A stretch of DNA of 64,000 bases from Streptococcus mitis (GTDB lineage: Bacteria; Bacillota; Bacilli; Lactobacillales; Streptococcaceae): contig NZ_LBMT01000001.1 in NCBI RefSeq assembly GCF_002005545.1, positions 1,820,301-1,884,300 of the forward strand, read 5' to 3'. The position numbers and the translations under genes are program-made. A model generated the notes under the pieces. That model did no database searches and was not told where the DNA came from. It saw only the letters and a list, made by a program, of their open reading frames with translations. Positions 28,213 to 35,916 of this stretch are shown piece by piece; the stretch's first letter is position 1; each line of letters opens with the position of its first letter.

Positions 28213-29586
28213 CTAAGCCTCCTTACTAAATAATAAAGTCAAATAATAACTAAGACACACTATTCCTAACATAATAAATATCCACAACATTAAGAATATT
28301 ATGACACTAATAAAAACATCCACTGGTAACTGAATAAATGTTCTAATATTAACAAGCAAAAATAAAATCTCAAACGATGAAAAAAGCCATACTATATTTT
28401 CCAAAGATGTTTGAATATTTTTATTGTAGTAAGCATAATACATAGCAAAAAGAAGACCCAAAAACAACACTAACAATTGTGTTTCTATAACAGCGAACTG
28501 TCCAATAGTAGATAAAAAAGCTACTCCTCCTGATAATAAGCAAAAACAAACTGAACGAATAAATTTTTTCAATCTAGTATTATTATCTTTCACTTTGTTA
28601 TTTTTTTTACAAACTGGACATTCTCCATCTTCCAGAACATATTTTTCTTGAATTAGAGCATGAGTTCTCATGTTATAAATATAAGCATTATCTATTATAA
28701 TCTCATCATAACATTCGAGGAATATTTTAACTATTAAATTAGTCATTATCCCCCCCAAAATAGCAGGCATCTCTGGTGTAGTCGGCCACTTTGTCTTGTC
28801 AGATAAAGTGTATTTATTTATGTCTTTGTTTATATTCCGACAACCAAAGCAACAACTGATGGTAGGGATATATATATTATCAATAATAAGATAGTATCCA
28901 TTAAACCCTCCTGATACGTAGGGTAACTTATACGATACAGCAAATTGATTAACAATTTTTATAATATCAACGGGTGTATCAATTGCTTTAACGATAAAAT
29001 CTATACTCCCATATTCCGCAACAATCTTTTCTAAGTCTTCTATTGAAGCAATTTTAACAGAAACAGTTACTACCTGTACATCTGAATTATACTTGTGTAT
29101 TTTTTCAGAAAGAACATTAATCTTTTCCTCACCAACATCCGACTCGGTATAAAGAATTTGCCTATTTAAATTTGATGATTCTATTATATCGTAATCAACG
29201 ATGATAAGTTTTTTCACTCCATACATACTTAGACTTAGAGATATATAACATCCTAAAGCTCCTCCTCCTAACACTAATACTGTTTTATCATGTATCTTCG
29301 TATAATCTTCATTATAAAATAACGAATAGTAACCTTTGGTTCTAGAATACCTACTATCAATATCTATCTCATCCGAAATTAAAATTTGTTCATTTAATAG
29401 TTCAAATGTTAGTTTACTGCCTAATACTTCTTCTATCTCCAATAGTTCCTTACAACTATTAAATAAATCGTTGATAAATTCTTGTGAAATTTGAGGTTCT
29501 ATAGCTATTTCCCGCATACTCCGACCACGCAAATACATTATACCTTCTTTTTTATAAGCAAAAACATAACTATTTACGTAGAACAT
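28213..29586 (-). CDS. E1/ThiF/MoeB-like adenylating enzyme with C-terminal membrane domain
   Basis: A 457-residue protein. Residues about 100-330 are an E1/ThiF fold: ATP-binding GGGALG (107-112), an acidic strand end with D131 and D133, the NLNRQ motif (139-143) with the Arg that contacts ATP, and a zinc site formed by C246/C249 and CPVC (323-326). Residues 345-457 hold about four to five membrane helices, unusual for this family. Residues 1-95 could be a peptide-binding domain as in MccB. Such enzymes adenylate the C-terminus of a peptide or protein. The partner here is probably one of the small precursors upstream. It overlaps the M50 gene by 17 bases. Confidence 0.8.
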   Translation of the reverse strand: MFYVNSYVFAYKKEGIMYLRGRSMREIAIEPQISQEFINDLFNSCKELLEIEEVLGSKLTFELLNEQILISDEIDIDSRYSRTKGYYSLFYNEDYTKIHDKTVLVLGGGALGCYISLSLSMYGVKKLIIVDYDIIESSNLNRQILYTESDVGEEKINVLSEKIHKYNSDVQVVTVSVKIASIEDLEKIVAEYGSIDFIVKAIDTPVDIIKIVNQFAVSYKLPYVSGGFNGYYLIIDNIYIPTISCCFGCRNINKDINKYTLSDKTKWPTTPEMPAILGGIMTNLIVKIFLECYDEIIIDNAYIYNMRTHALIQEKYVLEDGECPVCKKNNKVKDNNTRLKKFIRSVCFCLLSGGVAFLSTIGQFAVIETQLLVLFLGLLFAMYYAYYNKNIQTSLENIVWLFSSFEILFLLVNIRTFIQLPVDVFISVIIFLMLWIFIMLGIVCLSYYLTLLFSKEA

Positions 29587-30573
29587 ATTTCGTCCTTTCT
29601 CTCATATATAATATAGAAAGTAGTATAGAAATAACCATTCCTCCTATACTACGAACAATAACGTTAGATGTTAAAAAGTGTAATAATTGACTCAAAGGGA
29701 AATAAATAATAATAAATGCTATTAAAAGCTGAACTATATATTGAAAATTCAAGTTATTATTGTTGGATTTCAAGTATCTTAAAATGATACCACTATCATA
29801 CTGAAAAAAAGGAATCGAATTAATAAAAATCATGCCCAAGTTAATGATAAAAAATAAGAGTCCAAGCAATTTATACGATGTAAACACTGAAATAAGTAAA
29901 CCTATAAGTGATAAAATAGAATTTGAAGCAATTCCTGCTAACATAATTTTCAAAAATTGTTTTTTATTTTTTAGGAATTGCACCCCACTTAAATCTACAA
30001 AAAAAGCCAAATTAAACAAAAGTAGCATTATTCCACAATTCGGAATTTCAATTTGATAATTCTTCGCAACTATTGCATGACTAAATTCATGTATCGTTGC
30101 AGATATAATAACAACAATCCACCAAAATAAGAGAGTCTTTAGCATTATTGGGAAGTTTTGTAAATTAGTAAAAATATCCGCCCTATGAACATACATAATA
30201 AAACATTGCAAAATAAGTGCCAATGGGAAAATGCCAAATAAGATTTTTTCAAAATTTTTATTAAATCTTTTACAGTTTAATGTTTCAGATAATGTTATAT
30301 TAAAATCCCAAGATATTTTAAAAATATTTATCTTTCTTGACTTCATAGAATCTATAAGTCCCATTTTACTGAGAGCAGCATAAAATCTTAAATAATATTT
30401 CTCTCCTATTAACACCAATAAATCCGATATAGTAAATTCTTGACCTATTAATTGCTCTAACCATTTTTTTCTTGTTCCCCAATTAATATATGTTTCTTAC
30501 TAGATGGTATATATAGATGATAGCGTCCCTCATAAGGAGTAGATAATATCTTAATCTTATCAACTATTCTCAT
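29570..30573 (-). pseudogene. M50 (site-2-type) metalloprotease with RRE-like N-terminus, frameshifted at an A7 run
   Basis: Two frames make one protein. The first (30573-30457, 38 residues from ATG, MRIVDKIKIL) runs into a stop after a run of seven A on the coding strand (plus-strand T, 30464-30470). One extra A would join it to the second frame, which continues KWLEQLIGQEFTISDLL and runs to 29570. Joined, the N-terminal 85 or so residues resemble a PqqD-like RiPP recognition element. The rest is an M50 protease with about six helices, the zinc motif HEFSH (110-114 of the second frame) and NSIPFFQYDSG as the second metal motif. Such proteases process or release modified peptides. The frameshift may be real decay, phase variation or a sequencing error. 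Confidence 0.75.
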
Positions 30574-30591
30574 AACAAACCTACCTTTAAT

Positions 30592-30631
30592 AAATAAAAG
30601 AGGGACTGAGTAAAATATACTCTAGCCCCTC
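30592..30631 (-). terminator. Terminator/attenuator between precursor and enzyme genes
   Basis: On the minus strand GAGGGGCTAGAGT pairs imperfectly with ACTCAGTCCCTC and CTTTTATTT follows. It lies between the two small peptide genes and the M50 gene. Partial readthrough would give much precursor and little enzyme. Confidence 0.6.
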
Positions 30632-30810
30632 AGTCTGCAATCAATAAAACAATGACTATTCTATTGATTTCTTGCTGCAAGACTAATACAGAAAATTCAA
30701 ATGACTATATAAAATGAAATTGAAATAAACTCGTTGTTAGTAAATTATTTGAAAACAGAGAACTATTCCGCAAATACATTTACTTTTCTCATTTTTTAAT
30801 TTAACAAACC

Positions 30811-30933
30811 TCAACAGCCAACAAGACCAAGAATTGCTAAACCAAAACCAATACCTGTTGCAAGTCCAGCTGAAAAATCACTAACTGGTACTGAGATTTC
30901 TTCAATTTCCTCAAATAAAAAGTTATCTTGCAT
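30811..30933 (-). CDS. Candidate RiPP precursor peptide B
   Basis: A 40-residue peptide with GGAG eight bases before its ATG. The leader is acidic (MQDNFLFEEIEEIS), followed by VPVSDFSAG and a hydrophobic Gly-rich tail ending in GLVGC. Residues 5-13 (FLFEEIEEI) are identical to the peptide just upstream. The shared leader, different core and C-terminal Cys are what one expects of a modified peptide pair. The core has no run of Cys, Ser and Thr as in lanthipeptides. The product is unknown. Confidence 0.75.
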   Translation of the reverse strand: MQDNFLFEEIEEISVPVSDFSAGLATGIGFGLAILGLVGC

Positions 30934-30953
30934 GATTATCACTCCTTATTTAT

Positions 30954-31079
30954 TTAACAACTAACTACTCCGATTAAGAGAACTATCTCTGTTCCAAGTA
31001 AAACTCCTCCCCAAAATTCACTATCGGTAGGAGCTACGATTTCTTCAATTTCTTCAAATAAGAATACTTCATCTGACAT
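30954..31079 (-). CDS. Candidate RiPP precursor peptide A
   Basis: A 41-residue peptide with GAAGGTG seven bases before ATG 31079. The leader MSDEVFLFEEIEEIV is followed by APTDSEFWGG and a hydrophobic tail that ends GVVSC. A longer open frame upstream to 31217 has no ribosome-binding site. It is first in the cluster, 20 bases before peptide B. The two cores share little beyond composition, a Gly pair and the last Cys, which suggests a two-component product. Confidence 0.75.
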   Translation of the reverse strand: MSDEVFLFEEIEEIVAPTDSEFWGGVLLGTEIVLLIGVVSC

Positions 31080-31128
31080 ATGTGTCACCTTCTTTATAAA
31101 AATTACTTTGTAACCGATTACATTTTTT

Positions 31129-31157
31129 GTTTTAGCAGAAAGAAGGACAGATGTCAA
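31129..31157 (-). promoter_or_regulatory. Possible promoter of the RiPP-like cluster
   Basis: TTGACA (31157-31152), 17 bases and a weak -10, TAAAAC (31134-31129), about 50 bases before peptide A. The poor -10 hints that an activator is needed. Confidence 0.4.
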
Positions 31158-31256
31158 GTTAAACATTGAGGACTTCATTTTTAAAATTCTAGGTCTATGA
31201 TAAAAAATCCTTATCACGGCAATAAAAAATAGATATTATCCAAAGGAGCTTTTAAG

Positions 31257-31265
31257 TGCTACAAT
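31257..31265 (+). promoter_or_regulatory. Extended -10 of the amino-acid ABC operon
   Basis: TGCTACAAT lies about 34 bases before the first permease gene. Confidence 0.5.
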
Positions 31266-31298
31266 AACTGTATTATTTCTAGATGGGAGGTTCTATTT

Positions 31299-31979
31299 TT
31301 GGATTGGTCCATTGTTGAACAATATCTACCACTATATCAAAAGGCATTTCTTCTGACCTTGCATATTGCAGTTTGGGGAATTTTGGGATCTTTTCTGCTC
31401 GGTTTAATCGTTAGTATCATCCGGCATTATCGAATCCCTGTTTTGGCGCAAGTAGCGACAGCCTATATTGAATTGTCACGTAATACGCCCCTTTTGATTC
31501 AACTCTTCTTTCTCTACTTCGGACTTCCTAGAGTAGGGATTGTCCTATCTTCAGAAGTCTGTGCCACTTTAGGACTGGTCTTTTTAGGAGGCTCCTATAT
31601 GGCAGAATCTTTCCGAAGTGGGCTGGAAGCCGTCAGTCAAACCCAGCAGGAGATTGGATTAGCAATCGGTCTGACACCTCTACAGGTCTTTCGCTATGTA
31701 GTTCTTCCGCAAGCAACAGCGGTGGCCCTACCGTCTTTTAGTGCCAATGTCATTTTCCTCATCAAGGAAACCTCTGTTTTCTCAGCAGTAGCTTTGGCCG
31801 ACCTCATGTACGTTGCCAAGGACTTGATTGGGCTCTATTATGAGACAGACATTGCGCTAGCTATGTTGGTAGTTGCTTATCTGATGATGCTTCTACCCAT
31901 CTCACTGGTCTTTAGTTGGATAGAAAGGAGGCTCCGCCATGCAGGATTCGGGAATCCAAGTACTCTTTCAGGGAAATAA
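31299..31979 (+). CDS. Polar amino-acid ABC transporter permease 1
   Basis: A 226-residue HisM/GlnP-type permease. It has about five helices, an ELSRNTPLLIQLFFLYFGLP segment and the coupling EAA loop EIGLAIGLTPLQVFRYVVLPQA. The start codon is TTG with GGGAGG about ten bases upstream. The gene overlaps the next permease by 41 bases. With the following three genes it forms a complete uptake system. The amino acid transported is not evident from the sequence. Confidence 0.9.
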   Translation: MDWSIVEQYLPLYQKAFLLTLHIAVWGILGSFLLGLIVSIIRHYRIPVLAQVATAYIELSRNTPLLIQLFFLYFGLPRVGIVLSSEVCATLGLVFLGGSYMAESFRSGLEAVSQTQQEIGLAIGLTPLQVFRYVVLPQATAVALPSFSANVIFLIKETSVFSAVALADLMYVAKDLIGLYYETDIALAMLVVAYLMMLLPISLVFSWIERRLRHAGFGNPSTLSGK

Positions 31980-32616
31980 TCTCCTGAGAATCTTACAGGG
32001 ATTGGGCGTTACGATTGGCATATCCATCCTGTCTGTCCTCTTATCCATGATATTCGGGACAGTCATGGGAATCATCATGACCTCCCATTCTAGAATCGTA
32101 CGATTTTTGACACGATTGTATTTAGAATTCATCCGTATCATGCCCCAGCTGGTGCTACTCTTCATCGTTTACTTTGGCTTAGCTCGAAACTTTAATATCA
32201 ATATCTCAGGTGAGACTTCTGCTATTATCGTTTTTACCCTCTGGGGAACAGCTGAAATGGGAGACTTGGTACGTGGAGCCATCACTTCCCTCCCTAAGCA
32301 TCAGTTTGAAAGTGGACAGGCGCTAGGTTTAACCAATGTTCAACTTTACTACCACATCATCATCCCACAGGTTTTGAGAAGACTGCTACCGCAGGCCATT
32401 AACCTTGTCACTCGGATGATCAAAACCACTTCCTTAGTCGTATTGATTGGAGTTGTAGAGGTTACCAAAGTTGGACAACAAATCATCGATAGCAATCGCT
32501 TGACCATCCCAACCGCTTCCTTTTGGATTTATGGAACCATTCTGGTCTTGTATTTCGCAGTCTGCTTTCCCATTTCCAAACTATCCACTCACTTAGAAAA
32601 ACATTGGAGGAACTAA
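31939..32616 (+). CDS. Polar amino-acid ABC transporter permease 2
   Basis: A 225-residue permease of the same family, with EFIRIMPQLVLLFIVYFGLA and the EAA loop SGQALGLTNVQLYYHIIIPQV. The ATG at 31939 lies inside the end of permease 1 behind GAAAGGAGG. The stop is directly followed by the ATPase start. The two permeases would form the heterodimeric channel. Confidence 0.9.
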   Translation: MQDSGIQVLFQGNNLLRILQGLGVTIGISILSVLLSMIFGTVMGIIMTSHSRIVRFLTRLYLEFIRIMPQLVLLFIVYFGLARNFNINISGETSAIIVFTLWGTAEMGDLVRGAITSLPKHQFESGQALGLTNVQLYYHIIIPQVLRRLLPQAINLVTRMIKTTSLVVLIGVVEVTKVGQQIIDSNRLTIPTASFWIYGTILVLYFAVCFPISKLSTHLEKHWRN

Positions 32617-33375
32617 ATGTCTGAAACTATCCTAAAAATCAAGGAACTAAAAAAATCCTTCGGAGACAATCCCATCCTCCAAGGACTTTCTCTAGATATC
32701 AAAAAAGGGGAAGTTGTGGTTATTCTGGGGCCATCTGGTTGTGGAAAAAGTACCCTCCTTCGTTGCCTCAATGGCTTAGAAAGTATTCAAGGTGGAGATA
32801 TCCTACTGGATGGTCAGTCTATCGTTGAAAATAAAAAAGATTTTCACCTCGTTCGCCAAAAGATTGGCATGGTCTTTCAAAGTTATGAACTCTTTCCCCA
32901 TCTAGATGTCCTACAAAACCTCATCCTAGGGCCTATCAAGGCTCAGGGAAGAGACAAGAAGGAAGTAACGGAAGAAGCTTTGCAACTACTAGAGCGTGTC
33001 GGTTTGTTGGATAAACAACATAGCTTTGCTCGTCAATTATCTGGTGGACAGAAGCAACGGGTTGCGATTGTCCGTGCCCTGCTCATGCATCCAGAAATTA
33101 TCCTCTTTGACGAAGTGACTGCTTCTCTGGACCCAGAAATGGTACGTGAGGTGCTGGAACTTATCAATGATTTGGCCCAAGAAGGCCGTACCATGATTTT
33201 AGTAACCCACGAAATGCAGTTTGCCCAAGCTATTGCAGACCGCATTATCTTTCTAGACCAAGGGAAAATTGCTGAAGAAGGAACAGCTCAAGCCTTCTTT
33301 ACCAATCCTCAAACCAAACGAGCCCAGGAATTTTTAAACGTCTTTGACTTTAGCCAATTTGGCTCATATCTATAA
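32617..33375 (+). CDS. Polar amino-acid ABC transporter ATPase
   Basis: A 252-residue GlnQ-type ATPase: Walker A GPSGCGKST, Q-loop FQSYELFPH, signature LSGGQKQRVAI, Walker B IILFDEVTASLD and the switch His in LVTHEM. In many family members the Walker B is DEPTSALD, here DEVTASLD. It starts one base after permease 2 with GGAGG in that gene's end. Confidence 0.92.
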   Translation: MSETILKIKELKKSFGDNPILQGLSLDIKKGEVVVILGPSGCGKSTLLRCLNGLESIQGGDILLDGQSIVENKKDFHLVRQKIGMVFQSYELFPHLDVLQNLILGPIKAQGRDKKEVTEEALQLLERVGLLDKQHSFARQLSGGQKQRVAIVRALLMHPEIILFDEVTASLDPEMVREVLELINDLAQEGRTMILVTHEMQFAQAIADRIIFLDQGKIAEEGTAQAFFTNPQTKRAQEFLNVFDFSQFGSYL

Positions 33376-33386
33376 AGGAGATTCTT

Positions 33387-34253
33387 ATGAAACTATTCAA
33401 ACCACTCTTAACTGTTTTGGCACTTGCCTTTGCCCTTATCTTTGTCACAGCTTGTAGTTCAGGTGGAAATGCTGGTTCCTCATCTGGAAAAACTTCTGCC
33501 AAGGCTCGCACAATCGATGAAATCAAAAAAAGCGGTGAACTACGAATCGCCGTGTTTGGAGATAAAAAACCCTTTGGCTACGTTGACAATGACGGTTCTT
33601 ACCAAGGTTACGATATTGAACTTGGGAACCAATTAGCACAAGACCTTGGGGTGAAGGTTAAATACGTTTCAGTCGACGCTGCCAACCGTGCTGAATACTT
33701 GATTTCAAACAAGGTGGATATTACCCTTGCCAACTTTACAGTAACTGACGAACGTAAGAAACAAGTTGATTTTGCCCTTCCATATATGAAAGTTTCTCTT
33801 GGTGTCGTATCACCTAAAACTGGTCTCATTACAGACGTCAAACAACTTGAAGGTAAAACCTTGATTGTCACAAAAGGAACGACTGCTGAAACTTATTTTG
33901 AAAAAAATCACCCAGAAGTAAAACTCCAAAAATACGACCAATATAGCGATGCCTACCAAGCCCTTCTTGACGGACGTGGAGATGCCTTTTCAACTGACAA
34001 TACGGAAGTTCTAGCTTGGGCGCTTGAAAATAAAGGATTTGAAGTAGGCATTACTTCCCTCGGTAATCCAGATACCATTGCGGCAGCCGTTCAAAAAGGC
34101 AACCAAGAATTGCTAGACTTCATTAATAAAGATATTGAAAAATTAGGTAAGGAAAACTTCTTCCACAAGGCCTATGAAAAAACACTTCACCCAACCTACG
34201 GTGACGCTGCTAAAGCAGATGACCTGGTTGTTGAAGGTGGAAAAGTCAACTAA
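33387..34253 (+). CDS. Amino-acid ABC transporter substrate-binding lipoprotein
   Basis: A 288-residue lipoprotein. The signal peptide MKLFKPLLTVLALAFALIF ends in the lipobox VTAC, and the mature protein is a family 3 solute-binding protein (ELRIAVFGDKKPFGYVDNDG, GYDIELGNQLAQDLG, DITLANFTVTDERK). It would capture a polar amino acid at the cell surface for the transporter encoded before it. AGGAG precedes the ATG. A 20-base BOX-end fragment starts at its stop codon. Confidence 0.92.
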   Translation: MKLFKPLLTVLALAFALIFVTACSSGGNAGSSSGKTSAKARTIDEIKKSGELRIAVFGDKKPFGYVDNDGSYQGYDIELGNQLAQDLGVKVKYVSVDAANRAEYLISNKVDITLANFTVTDERKKQVDFALPYMKVSLGVVSPKTGLITDVKQLEGKTLIVTKGTTAETYFEKNHPEVKLQKYDQYSDAYQALLDGRGDAFSTDNTEVLAWALENKGFEVGITSLGNPDTIAAAVQKGNQELLDFINKDIEKLGKENFFHKAYEKTLHPTYGDAAKADDLVVEGGKVN

Positions 34254-34270
34254 TACTCTTTGAAAATCAA
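34251..34270 (+). repeat. BOX-end remnant
   Basis: TAATACTCTTTGAAAATCAA resembles the outer end of boxA (TAATACTCTTCGAAAATC) and nothing of boxB or boxC follows. The TAA stop of the lipoprotein gene is part of it. Confidence 0.5.
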
Positions 34271-34276
34271 AAAAAA

Positions 34277-34313
34277 GAAATCAGGTAATCCTAGTGACTA
34301 CCTGATTTTCTAT
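34277..34313. terminator. Terminator between the ABC operon and pyrE
   Basis: AAATCAGGTA and TACCTGATTT form a stem with A/T runs on its flanks, between convergent genes. Confidence 0.8.
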
Positions 34314-34316
34314 GTC

Positions 34317-34949
34317 TTAGGCATTTTGCCAATTTTCTTGGTCTTCTTTAAAGCGTTTTAGAAGGTCGAGTCCTTCTGGCGTGATGTAACCTTCTTCTTG
34401 GGCTAGGTGGATGAGTTCGCTGTAGTTTGAAAGTGTCACAAGTTTGACACCTGCATCTGAGAAGTTCTTATCTGCTTTTGGCAATTGGTAGCTGAAAATC
34501 GCTACTACTCCAAGCACATCTGCTCCTTCGCGTTTAGCTGCGGCTACGGCCTCGAGAACAGAACCACCAGTTGAAATAAGGTCTTCAACCACTACCATTT
34601 TTTGACCTTGAGCCACGCGACCTTCGATTTGATTACCAGCTCCGTGGTCTTTTGGTTTGCTACGGATATAGGCAAATGGCAAGTTCATCTTATCAGCAAT
34701 AATAGCTCCATGTGGAATTCCTGCTGTTGCAGTTCCTGCAATCACTTCAACCTCTGGAAAGGCTTCTTTAATAGCATCCACAAAACCATTTTCAATTAGT
34801 GTACGAGTTTCTGGATAGGCTAGTGTCACACGGTTATCAGTGTAAATCGGTGACTTGATGCCAGATGCCCAAGTGAAAGGCTCCTCTGGTTTGAGGTAAA
34901 CGGCTTGAATTTTCAAGAGGTGGCTAGCGATATCTTTAGCAAGTGTCAT
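34317..34949 (-). CDS. pyrE: Orotate phosphoribosyltransferase
   Basis: A 210-residue enzyme that makes OMP from orotate and PRPP. The PRPP-binding motif is [13 protein letters not shown], and [10 protein letters not shown] is the flexible catalytic loop. It follows pyrF by 33 bases, so both last steps of UMP synthesis are made from one mRNA behind a PyrR-type attenuator. Confidence 0.96.
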   Translation of the reverse strand: MTLAKDIASHLLKIQAVYLKPEEPFTWASGIKSPIYTDNRVTLAYPETRTLIENGFVDAIKEAFPEVEVIAGTATAGIPHGAIIADKMNLPFAYIRSKPKDHGAGNQIEGRVAQGQKMVVVEDLISTGGSVLEAVAAAKREGADVLGVVAIFSYQLPKADKNFSDAGVKLVTLSNYSELIHLAQEEGYITPEGLDLLKRFKEDQENWQNA

Positions 34950-34982
34950 GGTCTTCTCCTTTTATTTTTCTAATCTTTTTCT

Positions 34983-35684
34983 TTAATTCCAGTCCTGTGT
35001 CCATTCATCCTTGATGGTATGATAAGCTGCAACAGGATTTTCAGCTTGAGTAATGGGACGTCCCACCACGATATAGTCACTACCGATTTGATAGGCATCA
35101 GCAGGTGTCATGACGCGTTTTTGATCTCCTACTGCAGCACCGGCCGGACGAATGCCCGGTGTCAGACAGATAAACTCTGGATTGGTAGCCTGCTTGATGA
35201 CTTGTACTTCCTGAGCCGAGCAAACGACACCATCCAAGCCAGCTTCAGCTGTCTTCTTAGCATAATGAATCACAGACTCTTGCAGGCTGGTTTGGATATT
35301 TTGAAACTCCTTCATCTGAGATTCTGACGTTGATGTGAGCTGAGTAACAGCAATCAATTTGGCTTGACTTCCAAGGCCTTCACGCGCAGCCTTCATCATC
35401 TCTACACCGCCAGCAGCATGAACATTAGTCATATCAACACCAAGCTGAGATAGAACCTTCATAGCTGATTTGACTGTATTGGGAATGTCATGAAGCTTGA
35501 GATCCAAAAAGACACTATGACCCAAGCCTTTCAAGTAGGACACAATCTCAGGCCCCGCTGCGTAATAAAGCTCCATCCCTACCTTGAGATAAAGGCTTTC
35601 TTCTGCTGGAAAAAGAGCTAAGAATCCCTTGACTGCCTCAAAACTAGGAAAATCAAGAGCAATGACTGGACGATGTTCTCGCAT
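34983..35684 (-). CDS. pyrF: Orotidine 5'-phosphate decarboxylase
   Basis: A 233-residue TIM-barrel enzyme that converts OMP to UMP. The catalytic Lys-Asp array appears as [13 protein letters not shown], with MTNVHAAGG and a phosphate-binding CLTPGIRP[10 protein letters not shown] end. GGAG lies six bases before the ATG. It is first in the pyrFE pair. Confidence 0.96.
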   Translation of the reverse strand: MREHRPVIALDFPSFEAVKGFLALFPAEESLYLKVGMELYYAAGPEIVSYLKGLGHSVFLDLKLHDIPNTVKSAMKVLSQLGVDMTNVHAAGGVEMMKAAREGLGSQAKLIAVTQLTSTSESQMKEFQNIQTSLQESVIHYAKKTAEAGLDGVVCSAQEVQVIKQATNPEFICLTPGIRPAGAAVGDQKRVMTPADAYQIGSDYIVVGRPITQAENPVAAYHTIKDEWTQDWN

Positions 35685-35736
35685 AGGTTTCTCCTTCTAC
35701 CTTTGCTAGTGAGAGAGTCTGGGCAACAGAAGCCAC

Positions 35737-35769
35737 GAAAAAAGGAACCTGCCAACAGCAAGGTTCCAC
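35737..35769 (-). terminator. Attenuator terminator, pyrF leader
   Basis: GGAACCTTGCTG and TGGCAGGTTCC form a stem followed by six T on the minus strand, between the PyrR site and pyrF. Confidence 0.85.
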
Positions 35770-35803
35770 GAAAAATGGGTAGTCTCCACCCTTTCACCGT
35801 CTA

Positions 35804-35835
35804 ACCTTAGCTGCCTCTCTGGACTGCTTTAAAGG
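35804..35835 (-). ncRNA. PyrR-binding anti-antiterminator, pyrF leader
   Basis: On the minus strand CAGTCCAGAGAGGCAGC-TAAGG matches the conserved PyrR binding loop (AGTCCAGAGAGGCTG-CAAGG). With the terminator downstream this is uridine-nucleotide attenuation of pyrFE. The stretch 35836-35916 before it carries the promoter region. Confidence 0.85.
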
Positions 35836-35916
35836 TTTTTTACTATTATATTATTTCTACTAGCACTTGTCAAGTAAAAACATGGCACCTAAAGAGCTCT
35901 AGGAGAAAAGGTAAAC

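Noticed and set aside
30750-30800. Third small peptide gene (MRKVNVFAE)
   Set aside because: Only nine codons, no good ribosome-binding site and no leader like the other two.
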